Source: Oligoflexia bacterium
GTDB taxonomy: Bacteria; Bdellovibrionota; UBA1018; CAIMNF01
NCBI GenBank assembly: GCA_903845155.1
Contig: CAIMWN010000011.1
Span: forward strand, 1-59,901
DNA: 59,901 nucleotides
Direction of reading: 5' to 3'
Of the stretch, positions 30,864-40,133 are shown one piece after another (the stretch's first letter is position 1; the number at the start of each line of letters is the position of its first letter). Below the pieces are notes generated by a model. The model saw nothing but the letters and a program-made list of their open reading frames with translations, was not told the origin of the DNA and did not search any database. The position numbers and the translations under genes are program-made.

Positions 30864-32177
30864 CTACCAGTTGTACGTCGGAATTTGTGAAGAGTTCACT
30901 TCAAAATACATATCTCTCAAACCAGGAGTGTAGTTTCGGCTAGCAGCATAGGCGTTCACAAAATCAATTTTCGATTTATAAAGTTGATTCAGAACTTGGA
31001 ACTCACCTAAGAATGGAACCCGACTTGCTCGCCACGCAAATCCGATATACTCGGTTCTTTTGTCTTTTTTTCTTAAAAATCCATCAGACCACGACCCACC
31101 TACAATATTGTGGTCTTTGTCGAGTTCCAGCCAGTAAAGTAGCTGTTTAGTTTCCTTATAAACGTGTTCGTTTGACTCAAAAGTGGGATATCCCTCCAGC
31201 ACATACCAAAGGGTGGTCGAAACCAAAATCTTCTCCACCGCTTCATGAGAAGCTTCATCTGCTCTTTTTAATTTTCTAGTTGCGAGCACTTCGCTGTCAT
31301 ACCCGAGCACCGGCTGGTTCCAAACTTGATTCGTTGGATCCACATTGACGACGAAGGAACGGTGGTAACGGCCCACCAAATTTGCAATGGCTAAGTGAAA
31401 CGCAGCGGGATTCATATTCGAGCCCTTGCAGTTCGGATGAAAGCCATCTCTGTTACAACGATTTCCAAGTTGACGATAAATAAAATAAACCATTTGAGGA
31501 TCGCGCTGAAAATAAACTTGTTTACTCGGGTCAACCGAATCTGTCTTAAAACCCCAGTTTTGATTCCCCACTTGATCAACGGCTGCCACTTCCCAAGCGT
31601 AATAATAAGAAATCAGTGCCTTAACATCTGATGACCCGAATTCAATGGTGATACCATCTTTGTTTTTAACCGTGACAGGCTCGGGTTCCGGATAATTAAT
31701 GGAAGCGGGTACCCAACCATGACAAATTCCCCACCAAAAAGGGCTCTCTTTTGAATAAGTTTTAAGTACCTTATTCGTCAGAGGGTAATCATAATTCGAT
31801 TTTAAAATATCAAACTTCTCTGCAGGAGAAAGCCCTTTCAGTTGATCAGGCTTCAGGTTTCTTAGTTCAACTAGCGAATAATGTTTTGCCGAAAAAGCAG
31901 CATCACCTGGTTCCGAATGGTGATAATAACGGACTGCAATTCCACCCTGTTTTGCTGGCCAAAAAGTTTCACTCCACGGAGCAGGGCCGCCTCCAGTCGT
32001 CACTCTTGAACTGGTTTTTAATAAATCGAAATTGGTTTCCAGTCTTTCATCTGAGTAAAGGAACTTGCCCGGATCTTCCCCCTCATTCCACTGCTGGGCG
32101 TGGGCCTGAGTATGGGATAGTTGAGCTATAAAAAACACACCTAATAAAATGGTATTCTTAAAAACGTAAGGTTTCAT
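30864..32177 (-). CDS. secreted transglutaminase-elicitor-like protein
   Basis: A 437-aa exported protein with a signal peptide ending near AHAQQ (residues 26-30). It resembles the TGase_elicitor family (known from oomycete GP42 transglutaminases and some bacteria). Candidate catalytic residues are Cys152 in WWGICHGWVPA, His261 in NPAAFHLAIANLVG and Asp280 in SFVVNVDPTNQVWNQPV. If active it would cross-link or hydrolyse Gln side chains outside the cytoplasm; substrate and partner are unknown. Single gene, convergent with the zinc-ribbon gene (13 bases) and without an obvious operon. Confidence 0.7.
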   Translation of the reverse strand: MKPYVFKNTILLGVFFIAQLSHTQAHAQQWNEGEDPGKFLYSDERLETNFDLLKTSSRVTTGGGPAPWSETFWPAKQGGIAVRYYHHSEPGDAAFSAKHYSLVELRNLKPDQLKGLSPAEKFDILKSNYDYPLTNKVLKTYSKESPFWWGICHGWVPASINYPEPEPVTVKNKDGITIEFGSSDVKALISYYYAWEVAAVDQVGNQNWGFKTDSVDPSKQVYFQRDPQMVYFIYRQLGNRCNRDGFHPNCKGSNMNPAAFHLAIANLVGRYHRSFVVNVDPTNQVWNQPVLGYDSEVLATRKLKRADEASHEAVEKILVSTTLWYVLEGYPTFESNEHVYKETKQLLYWLELDKDHNIVGGSWSDGFLRKKDKRTEYIGFAWRASRVPFLGEFQVLNQLYKSKIDFVNAYAASRNYTPGLRDMYFEVNSSQIPTYNW

Positions 32178-32270
32178 GTAGCGCGCACGCTAGCACACTG
32201 CTTCACCTAAACCAATGATCATCCTCATGAATAGATGAATCTTGTCCACCGAGAGCCACGCGATCGGACC

Positions 32271-32945
32271 TTACAAACGATGGATATTCTTAATTTTTTC
32301 CTTGAGCTCAGGAATTCCAGCTTTTATCCGGGCTACAAAAAGTAATTCCTGAAGCAAATACACAAGTAAACCCATTACGACCCCAGCCCCCACATGTGCT
32401 AACAGCACATGTGCATAGGATGAACTATCGCAATGAAAACCAAGCATCAAGGTGCCCGATAGGCCTGCCAGAGCCGAGATCAACATTCTTGATTTTCTCA
32501 AAGGCAGCGAAGAGGCAGTGAACGAGACGAACGCTAAATAAACTCCTGCCACAAATGTAGTCAATCCCCCCTTTAAGAAACAACCAAGAAACTCATGAAA
32601 GAAGGCGGCGTCCGATGAGTAAGCGGTTCTCTCAGCGATCGGAAAAAACACTCGTTCCGTTGCTAAACCAAGCGATAATAAAAATAGAACAAAATAGAGA
32701 CGTATGTTTTTAGCGAAAACAAAATTTTGTTCAAAAAGTTTTTTGAAAATGAATCCCAAGAATACGGTGGCAATCATATTTGGTAGAAGAAGGCGCGAGT
32801 TCATCGAATCATCTAACCCCTCACGCATCCCCAACCCCATAAACACAGGGATCGAGATCAGTACAAAAACAAAAAATGTGCGCGCCAAGTTCGTCGTTCG
32901 CTTCTGGCGATTTAAATCATCTTCAATCCACTTAATTGCGTCCAT
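32271..32945 (-). CDS. six-helix membrane protein, probable anti-sigma factor (NrsF/DUF1109-like)
   Basis: 224 aa. About 30 cytoplasmic residues are followed by six hydrophobic helices; a GFHCDSSSYAHVLLAH segment sits between helices 5 and 6. This architecture, together with a 14-base overlap with an ECF sigma gene just upstream, fits the NrsF-type anti-sigma proteins that hold sigma at the membrane through an N-terminal tail. The assignment is by context and topology; sequence similarity is weak by eye. Confidence 0.6.
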   Translation of the reverse strand: MDAIKWIEDDLNRQKRTTNLARTFFVFVLISIPVFMGLGMREGLDDSMNSRLLLPNMIATVFLGFIFKKLFEQNFVFAKNIRLYFVLFLLSLGLATERVFFPIAERTAYSSDAAFFHEFLGCFLKGGLTTFVAGVYLAFVSFTASSLPLRKSRMLISALAGLSGTLMLGFHCDSSSYAHVLLAHVGAGVVMGLLVYLLQELLFVARIKAGIPELKEKIKNIHRL

Positions 32946-33543
32946 AAATCTCCATGCTGAGCTGAATGAGGGCTAACATAACTAACAATTTTCTCAGTTC
33001 TTGATACGCCCGATGTGCCCTAATTTTCACTGCCCCCTCTGAAATGGAATGAATCTCAGCAATCTCTGCCATACTCAAGCCTTCAACCCCATAGAGGTAT
33101 ACGATCGAGCGCTCGATTGGTTTCAAAGCGATTAATCCCTTGTTAATATCTTGATGTAATTGGGTTTTTTCTTCTGGCGTCAACTCTATTGAAGCGAGCG
33201 AGTCGTCGTGATCATCAATCTCATCTGAAACTTTCTCTGCATTCGAATGAGCTCCGCGCCAGTGATCAATCAAGGTTCTTGAAGCGATCGTAAAGACCCA
33301 GGTCTTCAATGCAAGTTTTGAGTCGTAGCGGTCGCGAGAAAAATGAATCTTGAGGAGTGTGGCCTGAGCTAAATCCTCAATATCTTCATCTTTCCCCATA
33401 CGTGCACGGAAATAACCCTTCAGTACTTTTAAAATACCCTTAAAAAGTTCATTCGATGCGCTTGCACTCCCATCCATATACTTCTGAAACAGGCTCTCCA
33501 GCTCTAACCAATTTAAGGCATTTTTAGGATTTTCGGTTTGCAC
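32932..33543 (-). CDS. ECF-type RNA polymerase sigma factor
   Basis: A 203-aa sigma-70 family protein with regions 2 and 4 only. Region 2 includes DEDIEDLAQATLLKIH and KTWVFTIASRTLIDHWR. Region 4 is LKPIERSIVYLYGVEGLSMAEIAEIHSISEGAVKIRAHRAYQ, split here only by notation. The start is GTG 33543. It overlaps the downstream membrane gene, which is the usual sigma/anti-sigma order. The divergent neighbour has a GTAACC/CGTACT promoter-like pair that this sigma factor could use. Confidence 0.92.
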   Translation of the reverse strand: MQTENPKNALNWLELESLFQKYMDGSASASNELFKGILKVLKGYFRARMGKDEDIEDLAQATLLKIHFSRDRYDSKLALKTWVFTIASRTLIDHWRGAHSNAEKVSDEIDDHDDSLASIELTPEEKTQLHQDINKGLIALKPIERSIVYLYGVEGLSMAEIAEIHSISEGAVKIRAHRAYQELRKLLVMLALIQLSMEIYGRN

Positions 33544-33591
33544 GTGAACTGAGTTTATTCTTGAAGGGAAGACGAGGAAAGAAAAATCTTT

Positions 33592-33618
33592 GTAACCAAG
33601 CGCGCAAGGTCCCGTACT
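33592..33618 (+). promoter_or_regulatory. candidate ECF sigma promoter for the Dabb gene
   Basis: GTAACC (33592-33597) and CGTACT (33613-33618), 15 bases apart, resemble -35 and -10 elements recognised by several ECF sigma factors. The site lies 56 bases before the start of the Dabb-domain gene and points toward it. The match is by eye only. Confidence 0.4.
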
Positions 33619-33673
33619 ACCTCACAATCGATGCTGACATCGACTAAAACCAAAACCTAAAGAAAGACCAGTC

Positions 33674-34423
33674 ATGAAAACTACCAACACTCAAATACAA
33701 AAAATCACTCTCGCCATTTTAGTGGGCACACTGTCCACCCTCACCGCTTTCGCGGGTGACAGAATACATTCATCATTCTCAAGGACTTATTACGGACCCA
33801 TGAGCGCCGCTGAAATCACTGGGGCCGTGGAACTTGCAAAGAAATCTGCCACCAGCAAAGCCGAACTCCAATGCAACTCCACGGTCACTCTCGTATCCGA
33901 TTTTGCAATCAACAATAACTCGGGCTCGGCAGGAAGATATGGAGTGTTCACTAACATTGGCGTATCGGCAGACTTCGAGTGTGCAAACTCTTATCTTTCT
34001 GAAGAAGAGGCAACAATGAAGACCGCTCAGAACTATCACCGCGGAACGCTGAGACACTTGGTTACCTTCAAATTCAAACATGGCATCACTACCGCTCAAG
34101 TTCTAGAAGTGAAAAATAGATTTCTTGCACTCAAAAATAAATCATTACGAAATGGGCAACGGTTCATTCAATCCATTGAAACAGGGGCTGCTAATAGCTT
34201 TGAAGGGGCAGATCAAGGTAAAGAAATTGGCTTTCTAGTAACGTTCAAGTCTGAAGGCGACCGAAACTATTATGTTGGACAACCACTCATCAATCCTGCG
34301 CATCAGAATCTTTACGATGCTGCCCATTTAGATTTCAAAAACTTCGTAGGCCCGCTTCTCGCCACTCCAGTAGTATCAGAAGGCGTATTCGTTTTTGATT
34401 TCACGGTAAATGATAAAATTTAG
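33674..34423 (+). CDS. secreted protein with C-terminal Dabb (A/B barrel) domain
   Basis: 249 aa with a signal peptide ending at TAFA (about residue 27). Residues 28-105 are an unrecognised domain with two cysteines (Cys68 region and ADFECAN). Residues 115-245 look like a stress-responsive A/B barrel: LRHLVTFKFKHG at the start, IGFLVTFKSEGDRNYYVGQP, then NPAHQNLYDAAHLDF and a terminal VFDFTV. Dabb domains form dimeric alpha/beta barrels, sometimes binding small molecules; the role of a periplasmic one is unclear. Probably controlled by the divergent ECF sigma factor. Confidence 0.7.
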   Translation: MKTTNTQIQKITLAILVGTLSTLTAFAGDRIHSSFSRTYYGPMSAAEITGAVELAKKSATSKAELQCNSTVTLVSDFAINNNSGSAGRYGVFTNIGVSADFECANSYLSEEEATMKTAQNYHRGTLRHLVTFKFKHGITTAQVLEVKNRFLALKNKSLRNGQRFIQSIETGAANSFEGADQGKEIGFLVTFKSEGDRNYYVGQPLINPAHQNLYDAAHLDFKNFVGPLLATPVVSEGVFVFDFTVNDKI

Positions 34424-34476
34424 GCTTTCAAGATTACCCCAATGAGGCGCAGCACCTTAGCCAACTGAACTTGCTA

Positions 34477-34556
34477 CCCCATCTGCAATTGCGCCTAAAA
34501 AGCACACTGTCAACAAACCTTAATTTTGTGCTTTTCAGGCACAATTGCAGATGGGG
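34477..34556. repeat. long imperfect hairpin (30-bp arms, 20-base loop)
   Basis: Arms 34477-34506 and 34527-34556 are inverted copies matching at 28 of 30 positions; each begins with CCCCATCTGCAATTG when read inward. Both mismatches become G-U pairs in RNA transcribed from the minus strand, so that RNA folds without a break. The element follows the M32 carboxypeptidase gene (minus strand), where a terminator or RNA-stabilising hairpin is expected, but there is no clean U tract. A REP-like or MITE-like origin is also possible. Confidence 0.8.
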
Positions 34557-34608
34557 GATAACAACACAACAGTCCTGGCCTGGATCTATGACCAACACCC
34601 AGCAGCTG

Positions 34609-36114
34609 CTAATGAATGCCGTAAATCTTTCCGTATTTTTCACGAACATAATCCATGAAATAGTTGAATTTTAACTCACTCCCCGTAATGCGAGTCAAAA
34701 GTTCGCTAGAAGTATAACGGCGGCCATGAACATGGACCTTGTCATGCAACCACTTCAAAAGCGGTGCCATACTCCCGCTTTCAACATCATTGATAAAATT
34801 GGGGAGATCCTTTTTCATCTGAGCGCAAAGTTGGGCTGCATAGAAACTTCCAAAAGAATAAGTCGGGAAATAGCCAAAACTGCCATAGCTCCAGTGAACA
34901 TCTTGCAAACAGCCTTGAGAATCTGAAGGGGGGCGAATACCTAGGTAATCCTCATACCGATCATTCCAAAACTTAGGAACATCACTCACCTCAATGGATC
35001 CATCAATGAGCGATTTCTCAGTCAGATAACGAATATAAATATGAGCGTGATAGGTAAGCTCATCCGCTTCCACGCGAATAAAGGATGGCTCAACACGATT
35101 CACAGCCTTATAAAAATCTTCCATTTTGACCGTGCCCAAATTTTCCGGAAAGGCAACTTGGAGAGTCTTGAAGTTTGCTTTCCAATAGGAATGAGAGCGC
35201 GCAATATTATTTTCCCAAAGTCGCGACTGTGATTCATGAAATGCGAGTGACAACGCCTGCCCGAGCGGTAAGCCATATTGGGTAGCTTGATTCAAACCCA
35301 ACTCATATAATCCATGACCCGCCTCATGAACGGCTGCAAAAAACATTTGGTTAAAATGATTTTCATCTACTCGGATGGTGATTCGCACATCACCCGGCGC
35401 AAAGGTAGTACAAAACGGATGGGGAGCGTAATCTGCTCGACCGGAATCAAAATCATAGCCCATTTGTTTGACCATTTTTTCAGAGAAGTTCCATTGTTTG
35501 TCTTTTGCATAATGTTTATGCAAAAACTCACTCGCTGGCCTTACCTTGCCAGTAAGCTGTTTAATGAATGGAAAAAGCTCAGCTTTCACCTCGTCGAACA
35601 CTTCATCAATTTTTTTCACCGTGAGGCCAGGTTCGTAATCTTCTAACAAGGCCTCATAGGGATGCTCAGTGTAACCTAGAAATTTTGCTTCAACGCGCTT
35701 CAATTCAACTATTTTCTTTAGAGTGGGTTCAAACAACGAAAAATCGTTCTTTGCTCTCGCTTCTTGCCATCCAGAAAATGCGTCCGCACAGACGCGTGCA
35801 TGCTCCTGAACAAAAGAGTTTGGATACTTTTTCTTTCGCAAGTAATCTTTTGTTACGAGTTTCACATTGAGCTGTTCACTCTCACCCAAAGTATCGTCTG
35901 TAGATAGTTCTTGGAGTAAATCACCGAATTTTGAATCGACAAAAATCTCATGCGCAAGCGCTTGCAAGGTGGCCATTTGCTGTCCACGAAACGCAGCTCC
36001 ATTTTTAGGCATATAGACTTGTTGATCCCAGCCTAATACTGCGCCAGAAAAAGTAATGTCGGCGACTTTTTGTAAGTGTAATTTAAAGGCTTCGTATTTT
36101 GAATTATTCTTCAT
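34609..36114 (-). CDS. carboxypeptidase Taq-type metallopeptidase (M32)
   Basis: A 501-aa zinc carboxypeptidase of family M32, normal length. The active-site motif HEAGHGLYELG supplies two zinc His residues and the catalytic Glu; downstream are the family segment SLAFHESQSRLWENN (HES signature) and IRVEADELTYHAHIYIRY. ATG 36114 is chosen: it overlaps the pruA stop by 11 bases, and the upstream residues in frame do not fit the family. Cytoplasmic; it trims amino acids from peptide C-termini. As last gene after oppBCDF, phhB and pruA it could digest imported peptides. Confidence 0.93.
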   Translation of the reverse strand: MKNNSKYEAFKLHLQKVADITFSGAVLGWDQQVYMPKNGAAFRGQQMATLQALAHEIFVDSKFGDLLQELSTDDTLGESEQLNVKLVTKDYLRKKKYPNSFVQEHARVCADAFSGWQEARAKNDFSLFEPTLKKIVELKRVEAKFLGYTEHPYEALLEDYEPGLTVKKIDEVFDEVKAELFPFIKQLTGKVRPASEFLHKHYAKDKQWNFSEKMVKQMGYDFDSGRADYAPHPFCTTFAPGDVRITIRVDENHFNQMFFAAVHEAGHGLYELGLNQATQYGLPLGQALSLAFHESQSRLWENNIARSHSYWKANFKTLQVAFPENLGTVKMEDFYKAVNRVEPSFIRVEADELTYHAHIYIRYLTEKSLIDGSIEVSDVPKFWNDRYEDYLGIRPPSDSQGCLQDVHWSYGSFGYFPTYSFGSFYAAQLCAQMKKDLPNFINDVESGSMAPLLKWLHDKVHVHGRRYTSSELLTRITGSELKFNYFMDYVREKYGKIYGIH

Positions 36115-37735
36115 CCATATAAGGGTACAACAGGCCCTTAGGTGGAACAAAGTTTTCTTTAATCGTGCGAGGGCTCATCCAGCGAATCATGTTCAAAAAA
36201 CTACCCGCTTTATCATTAGTTCCCGATCGACGAGCACCGCCAAAAGGCTGCTGGCCCACTACCGCTCCAGTAGGTTTATCATTTAAGTAAAGATTTCCTG
36301 CAGAATACCTTAACTCATTCGCCATCGAGTTCATTGCTTTTGCGTCTTGCGCAATAATCGCTCCGGTTAAGGCGTAAGGCGAGGTCTCGTTACAGAGCTT
36401 CAAAGTTTCTTGTAATTTTGCATCCTCGTAAACATAGATGGTCAGCACAGGTCCAAAAATTTCTTCGCACATCGTTCTCGCTTTTGGATCACTCGCAAGA
36501 AGCACCGTTGGTTTCACGAAGTAACCTTTCGATGAATCGCACTCACCACCGACTAATATCTTAATTTTCGGATCTGCTTTAGCACCATCGAGGAAACCCT
36601 TAATTTTATTGAATGAACGCTCATCAATCACGGCGCCCACCATTGTTCTAAAGTCACGAACATCGCCAACGCGCATACCTTCAACTTCTGCGACGAGTTT
36701 TGGCTGAAGTTTACCCCACAATGAGGCCGGAATGTAGGCACGGGATGCAGCAGAACACTTTTGGCCTTGGTATTCAAAAGCGCCGCGAATGAGTGCGATA
36801 TTCAAAACTTCAATATCGGCTGTTGGATGCGCAAATACAAAATCCTTCCCGCCTGTTTCGCCAACGATTCGAGGATAACTTTTATAAATCTCCACATTGG
36901 TGCCAATCGTTTTGTAGATGTGATTAAAGGTAGCGCTCGATCCAGTAAAATGAACACCTGCAAGTTCTGGATGTTGAAGCACCACTTCCCCTGCAACTGG
37001 CCCCAGAGCAGGCACGAAGTTAATCACGCCAGCAGGAACACCAGCTTCCATGAAAAGTTGCATCGTGCGATAAGCAGACAAACACTGCTGTTCTGATGGC
37101 TTCCATACTACCGTATTGCCCACCATCGCTGGCGCAGATGGCAGGTTTCCTGCAATTGCTGTAAAGTTAAAGGGAGTAACGGCAAAAACGAAGCCTTCTA
37201 ATGCACGATAATCTACCGAATTATGAATATTATGGCTTGAGAGCGGCTGCATCGACAAAATGTTTTCATAAAAGTGGGCATTGAAGCGTAAAAAGTCGAT
37301 TAGCTCGCACGCAGAATCGACCTCAGCTTGAAATGCATTCTTGGACTGCCCATGCATGGTTGCCGCATTTAAAATATGGCGCCAAGGGCCCGCAAGTAAA
37401 TCCGCTGCCTTTAAAAAAATCTTAGCCCGCTCATACCAAGCAAGAGATTCCCATTCTTCCTTAGCTTTTAGTGCCGCTTCCACTGCGAGCTTCACTTCCT
37501 CTTTTCCTGCAAGGTGCACTTTTGCAATGATGTGGCGGTGATCATGGGGCATTCTCACTTCAAAAATATTTCCGGTCCGAACTTCTTTACCGCCGATGAT
37601 GCACGGAATGTCGACCACTTCATTTTCAATTTTCTTTAGTGCCTCTTTCAACAGAAGTTTTTCTTTGGAACCTTTCAGGTAGCCATAGATGGGTTCATTT
37701 ACGGGAGTAGGAATACGAAAATGAGTGTTTTGCAT
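36104..37735 (-). CDS. pruA: 1-pyrroline-5-carboxylate dehydrogenase
   Basis: Oxidises P5C/glutamate semialdehyde to glutamate, the second step of proline breakdown. 543 aa, the stand-alone (ALDH4-like) form rather than the PutA fusion. The nucleotide and active-site motifs are clear: TPFNFTAIAGNLPSAPAMVGN, GETGGKDFVFAH (general-base Glu) and GQKCSAASRAY (catalytic Cys). ATG 37735 follows the phhB stop by 10 bases; the longer frame would overlap phhB. No proline dehydrogenase is seen in the window. Confidence 0.93.
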   Translation of the reverse strand: MQNTHFRIPTPVNEPIYGYLKGSKEKLLLKEALKKIENEVVDIPCIIGGKEVRTGNIFEVRMPHDHRHIIAKVHLAGKEEVKLAVEAALKAKEEWESLAWYERAKIFLKAADLLAGPWRHILNAATMHGQSKNAFQAEVDSACELIDFLRFNAHFYENILSMQPLSSHNIHNSVDYRALEGFVFAVTPFNFTAIAGNLPSAPAMVGNTVVWKPSEQQCLSAYRTMQLFMEAGVPAGVINFVPALGPVAGEVVLQHPELAGVHFTGSSATFNHIYKTIGTNVEIYKSYPRIVGETGGKDFVFAHPTADIEVLNIALIRGAFEYQGQKCSAASRAYIPASLWGKLQPKLVAEVEGMRVGDVRDFRTMVGAVIDERSFNKIKGFLDGAKADPKIKILVGGECDSSKGYFVKPTVLLASDPKARTMCEEIFGPVLTIYVYEDAKLQETLKLCNETSPYALTGAIIAQDAKAMNSMANELRYSAGNLYLNDKPTGAVVGQQPFGGARRSGTNDKAGSFLNMIRWMSPRTIKENFVPPKGLLYPYMDEE

Positions 37736-37745
37736 ACCTGTAACC

Positions 37746-38054
37746 CTAAATGATAGGCAGGGTATTCGCAAGTCGCGCCAATTCAAAATCTTTGGCCGTT
37801 AGTCCACCCGAGTCGTGTGTAATCAATGCCAAACGCACTTTATTCCACTGAATCAAAATATCAGGGTGATGATTTTTAGATTCTGCAAGAAGCCCCACCG
37901 CAGTCACAAAGAGTAAGGACTGAGGAAATCCTGTAAATACATAGGTTTTCTCAATTTCGCCACTCGAATTGAGCTTCCAATCCGGAAGTTCTTTCAGAAG
38001 AATATCCAATTGTGTCGGCGTCAACTTTGATGCTTTGATCTGATCGTTACTCAT
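37746..38054 (-). CDS. phhB: pterin-4a-carbinolamine dehydratase
   Basis: Recycles the tetrahydrobiopterin-type cofactor after aromatic amino-acid hydroxylation. 102 aa, full length. Family signature: ESKNHHPDILIQWNKV (His62, His63, Trp70), then LITHDSGGLTAKDFELA (His80, Asp89). Its ATG overlaps the oppF stop (38051-38054). No phenylalanine hydroxylase gene lies nearby, so its partner must be elsewhere or it has another role. Confidence 0.93.
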   Translation of the reverse strand: MSNDQIKASKLTPTQLDILLKELPDWKLNSSGEIEKTYVFTGFPQSLLFVTAVGLLAESKNHHPDILIQWNKVRLALITHDSGGLTAKDFELARLANTLPII

Positions 38055-39103
38055 TTACTCACTCCCATTAGTCCATTACCGCGAGTAGGAAGAGGCGCAT
38101 CACTTGGATAGTGACATGCGGCCTCATGAATGCCCGCGCCACTTACTTCATTTAACTCAGGAATATCAACCCTACACTGATCTTGTACTACCGGACAACG
38201 GGGATGAAAAAAACACCCCGAAGGTGGATTGAGCGGTGAGGGCACATCACCTTGTAAAATCACACGGTCCTTTTTGTAATTTGGATCAGGCAAAGGGATC
38301 GCGGAGAGCAGCGCCTTGGTATAAGGATGTTTTGGATGCGCGTAAAGCTCTTCTGCATCCGCCACTTCGGCAATTTTACCTAGGTACATTACCGCAACCC
38401 GATTAGAAATGTGCTCCACTACTTTTAAGTCATGGGCGATAAAAAGGTAGGTAAGCTTTAACTCCTTTTGCAGATCTTGCATCAGGTTAACGATCTGCGC
38501 TTGAATAGAAACATCGAGGGCAGATACCGGTTCATCACACACTAAAAATTCTGGCTGCACCGCTAAGGCGCGCGCAATACAAATACGCTGACGTTGACCA
38601 CCTGAAAACTCATGTGGATATCGGGCAATCGCTTCGCGACGAAGGCCAACCAGATCAAGGAGTTCAATTATTTTCTTTTTTCTCGCTTCTTTATTGGGAG
38701 CCAAATGATGAATAATCAGGGGCTCACCCAAGATTTCCTCAATGGTCATTCGCGGATTAAGCGAAGCATAAGGATCTTGAAATACGATCTGCATATTGCG
38801 GCGAAGCTTGCGCATTTCGGTGGGGTTAATCTTGGTGATATCTTGTCCCTTAAATAAGATCTGCCCGCTACTTGGCTCAATTAATCGTAAAATACAACGG
38901 CCGAGCGTCGATTTACCACAACCCGATTCACCCACTAGCCCTAGCGTTTCACCTTTGTAAATATCAAACGAAATATCCTGAACGGCCTTTACCGAACCCA
39001 CTTCACGGCCGAGGATGCCTCCCTTGATCGAAAAGTGTTTTGTTAAATTCTTTACGGATAATAAAATTTCTTTACCTGGCGGCTTCACTATCTCTGCACT
39101 CAT
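38051..39103 (-). CDS. oppF: oligopeptide ABC transporter ATPase, OppF-type
   Basis: One of the two cytoplasmic ATPases of a peptide importer, 350 aa. Walker [10 protein letters not shown], signature FSGGQRQR, Walker [12 protein letters not shown]. The C-terminal extension has the oligopeptide/dipeptide family Cys pattern ([12 protein letters not shown] ... CRV), which can bind an Fe-S cluster. ATG 39103 overlaps the oppD stop (39100-39103); the longer frame runs into oppD. Confidence 0.94.
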   Translation of the reverse strand: MSAEIVKPPGKEILLSVKNLTKHFSIKGGILGREVGSVKAVQDISFDIYKGETLGLVGESGCGKSTLGRCILRLIEPSSGQILFKGQDITKINPTEMRKLRRNMQIVFQDPYASLNPRMTIEEILGEPLIIHHLAPNKEARKKKIIELLDLVGLRREAIARYPHEFSGGQRQRICIARALAVQPEFLVCDEPVSALDVSIQAQIVNLMQDLQKELKLTYLFIAHDLKVVEHISNRVAVMYLGKIAEVADAEELYAHPKHPYTKALLSAIPLPDPNYKKDRVILQGDVPSPLNPPSGCFFHPRCPVVQDQCRVDIPELNEVSGAGIHEAACHYPSDAPLPTRGNGLMGVSK

Positions 39104-40116
39104 TTTTTCGCTCCTGCTGAAATTGCTTCCGCATGTATACAACGAACTTCTCGTCCCTGATCAATCACTCTTAAGCTAGGTTCTACTACCTTGCATTCGT
39201 CTGTGACATACTTGCATCTCTCTTGAAAGCGACACCCCTTGGGCAGTTCAAGTAAGTTAGGAACAATTCCTGGAATAGGCTCCAGTCTCGATTTTTTAAT
39301 TTTACCGGTGGGATCGCGATTCAGAATGGGAATACTATTGAGCAATCCTTGGGTGTAGGGATGTTTGGGCGATGCGAAAATTTCATGCACAGGTGCACGC
39401 TCTACTACGTTGCCGGCATACATCACGACTACTTCATGCGCCATCTCAGCGACTACACCTAAGTCATGAGTGATCAGCATGAGCGAGAGGCCCACTTTTT
39501 GCTGTAAATCGCGGAGCAAATCGAGAATTTGTGCTTGAATAGTGACATCAAGAGCGGTGGTGGGTTCATCGGCAATTAAAATTTGAGGATTACAGGAAAG
39601 CGCCATCGCAATCATCACTCGCTGGCGCATTCCACCCGAGAGCTGATGGGGGTAATCTTTAATTCGCTTATCAGGGGCGGGGATTCCAACCAACGTTAAC
39701 ATTTCGACGGCTTTATTGATGGCGTCGCCTTTAGAAAGATCTTGATGTAATTGAATCGCCTCTACGAGTTGATTCCCTATCGTAAATACCGGATTCAATG
39801 AAGTCATGGGTTCTTGGAAAATCATGGAAATTTCGTTTCCACGAATTTTTCTCATTTCTTCCATACTCAGATTCAATAAATTTTTGCCTTTATAAAGAAT
39901 TTCTCCGCCTACAATTTTTCCCGGCGGATTCGGAATCAGTCTCATGATCGAAAGGGAGGTCACCGATTTCCCACATCCCGACTCTCCTACAATACAAACG
40001 GTTTTCCCTTTATAAACATCAAAACTCACGTGGTCGACGGCCTTCACTTCGCCGCGTTCCGTAAAGAATGAAGTTTGCAAATCTTTTACTTCTAGAATTT
40101 TCTCAAACGCTTCCAT
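39100..40116 (-). CDS. oppD: oligopeptide ABC transporter ATPase, OppD-type
   Basis: Second ATPase of the importer, 338 aa. Walker [11 protein letters not shown]-loop [12 protein letters not shown], signature LSGGMRQR, Walker [12 protein letters not shown], and the C-terminal family segment [14 protein letters not shown] with clustered cysteines. Lies 17 bases after oppC. Confidence 0.94.
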   Translation of the reverse strand: MEAFEKILEVKDLQTSFFTERGEVKAVDHVSFDVYKGKTVCIVGESGCGKSVTSLSIMRLIPNPPGKIVGGEILYKGKNLLNLSMEEMRKIRGNEISMIFQEPMTSLNPVFTIGNQLVEAIQLHQDLSKGDAINKAVEMLTLVGIPAPDKRIKDYPHQLSGGMRQRVMIAMALSCNPQILIADEPTTALDVTIQAQILDLLRDLQQKVGLSLMLITHDLGVVAEMAHEVVVMYAGNVVERAPVHEIFASPKHPYTQGLLNSIPILNRDPTGKIKKSRLEPIPGIVPNLLELPKGCRFQERCKYVTDECKVVEPSLRVIDQGREVRCIHAEAISAGAKK

Positions 40117-40133
40117 CTCGGCACTCTCCGTCG

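Noticed and set aside
34477-34556. Integron attC site.
   Set aside because: Arms are almost perfectly paired and there are no R'/R'' core sites or cassette genes.
34434-34674. Two opposed small frames of 71 and 67 codons with similar residues.
   Set aside because: They resemble each other only because both cross the arms of the long hairpin; no ribosome sites.
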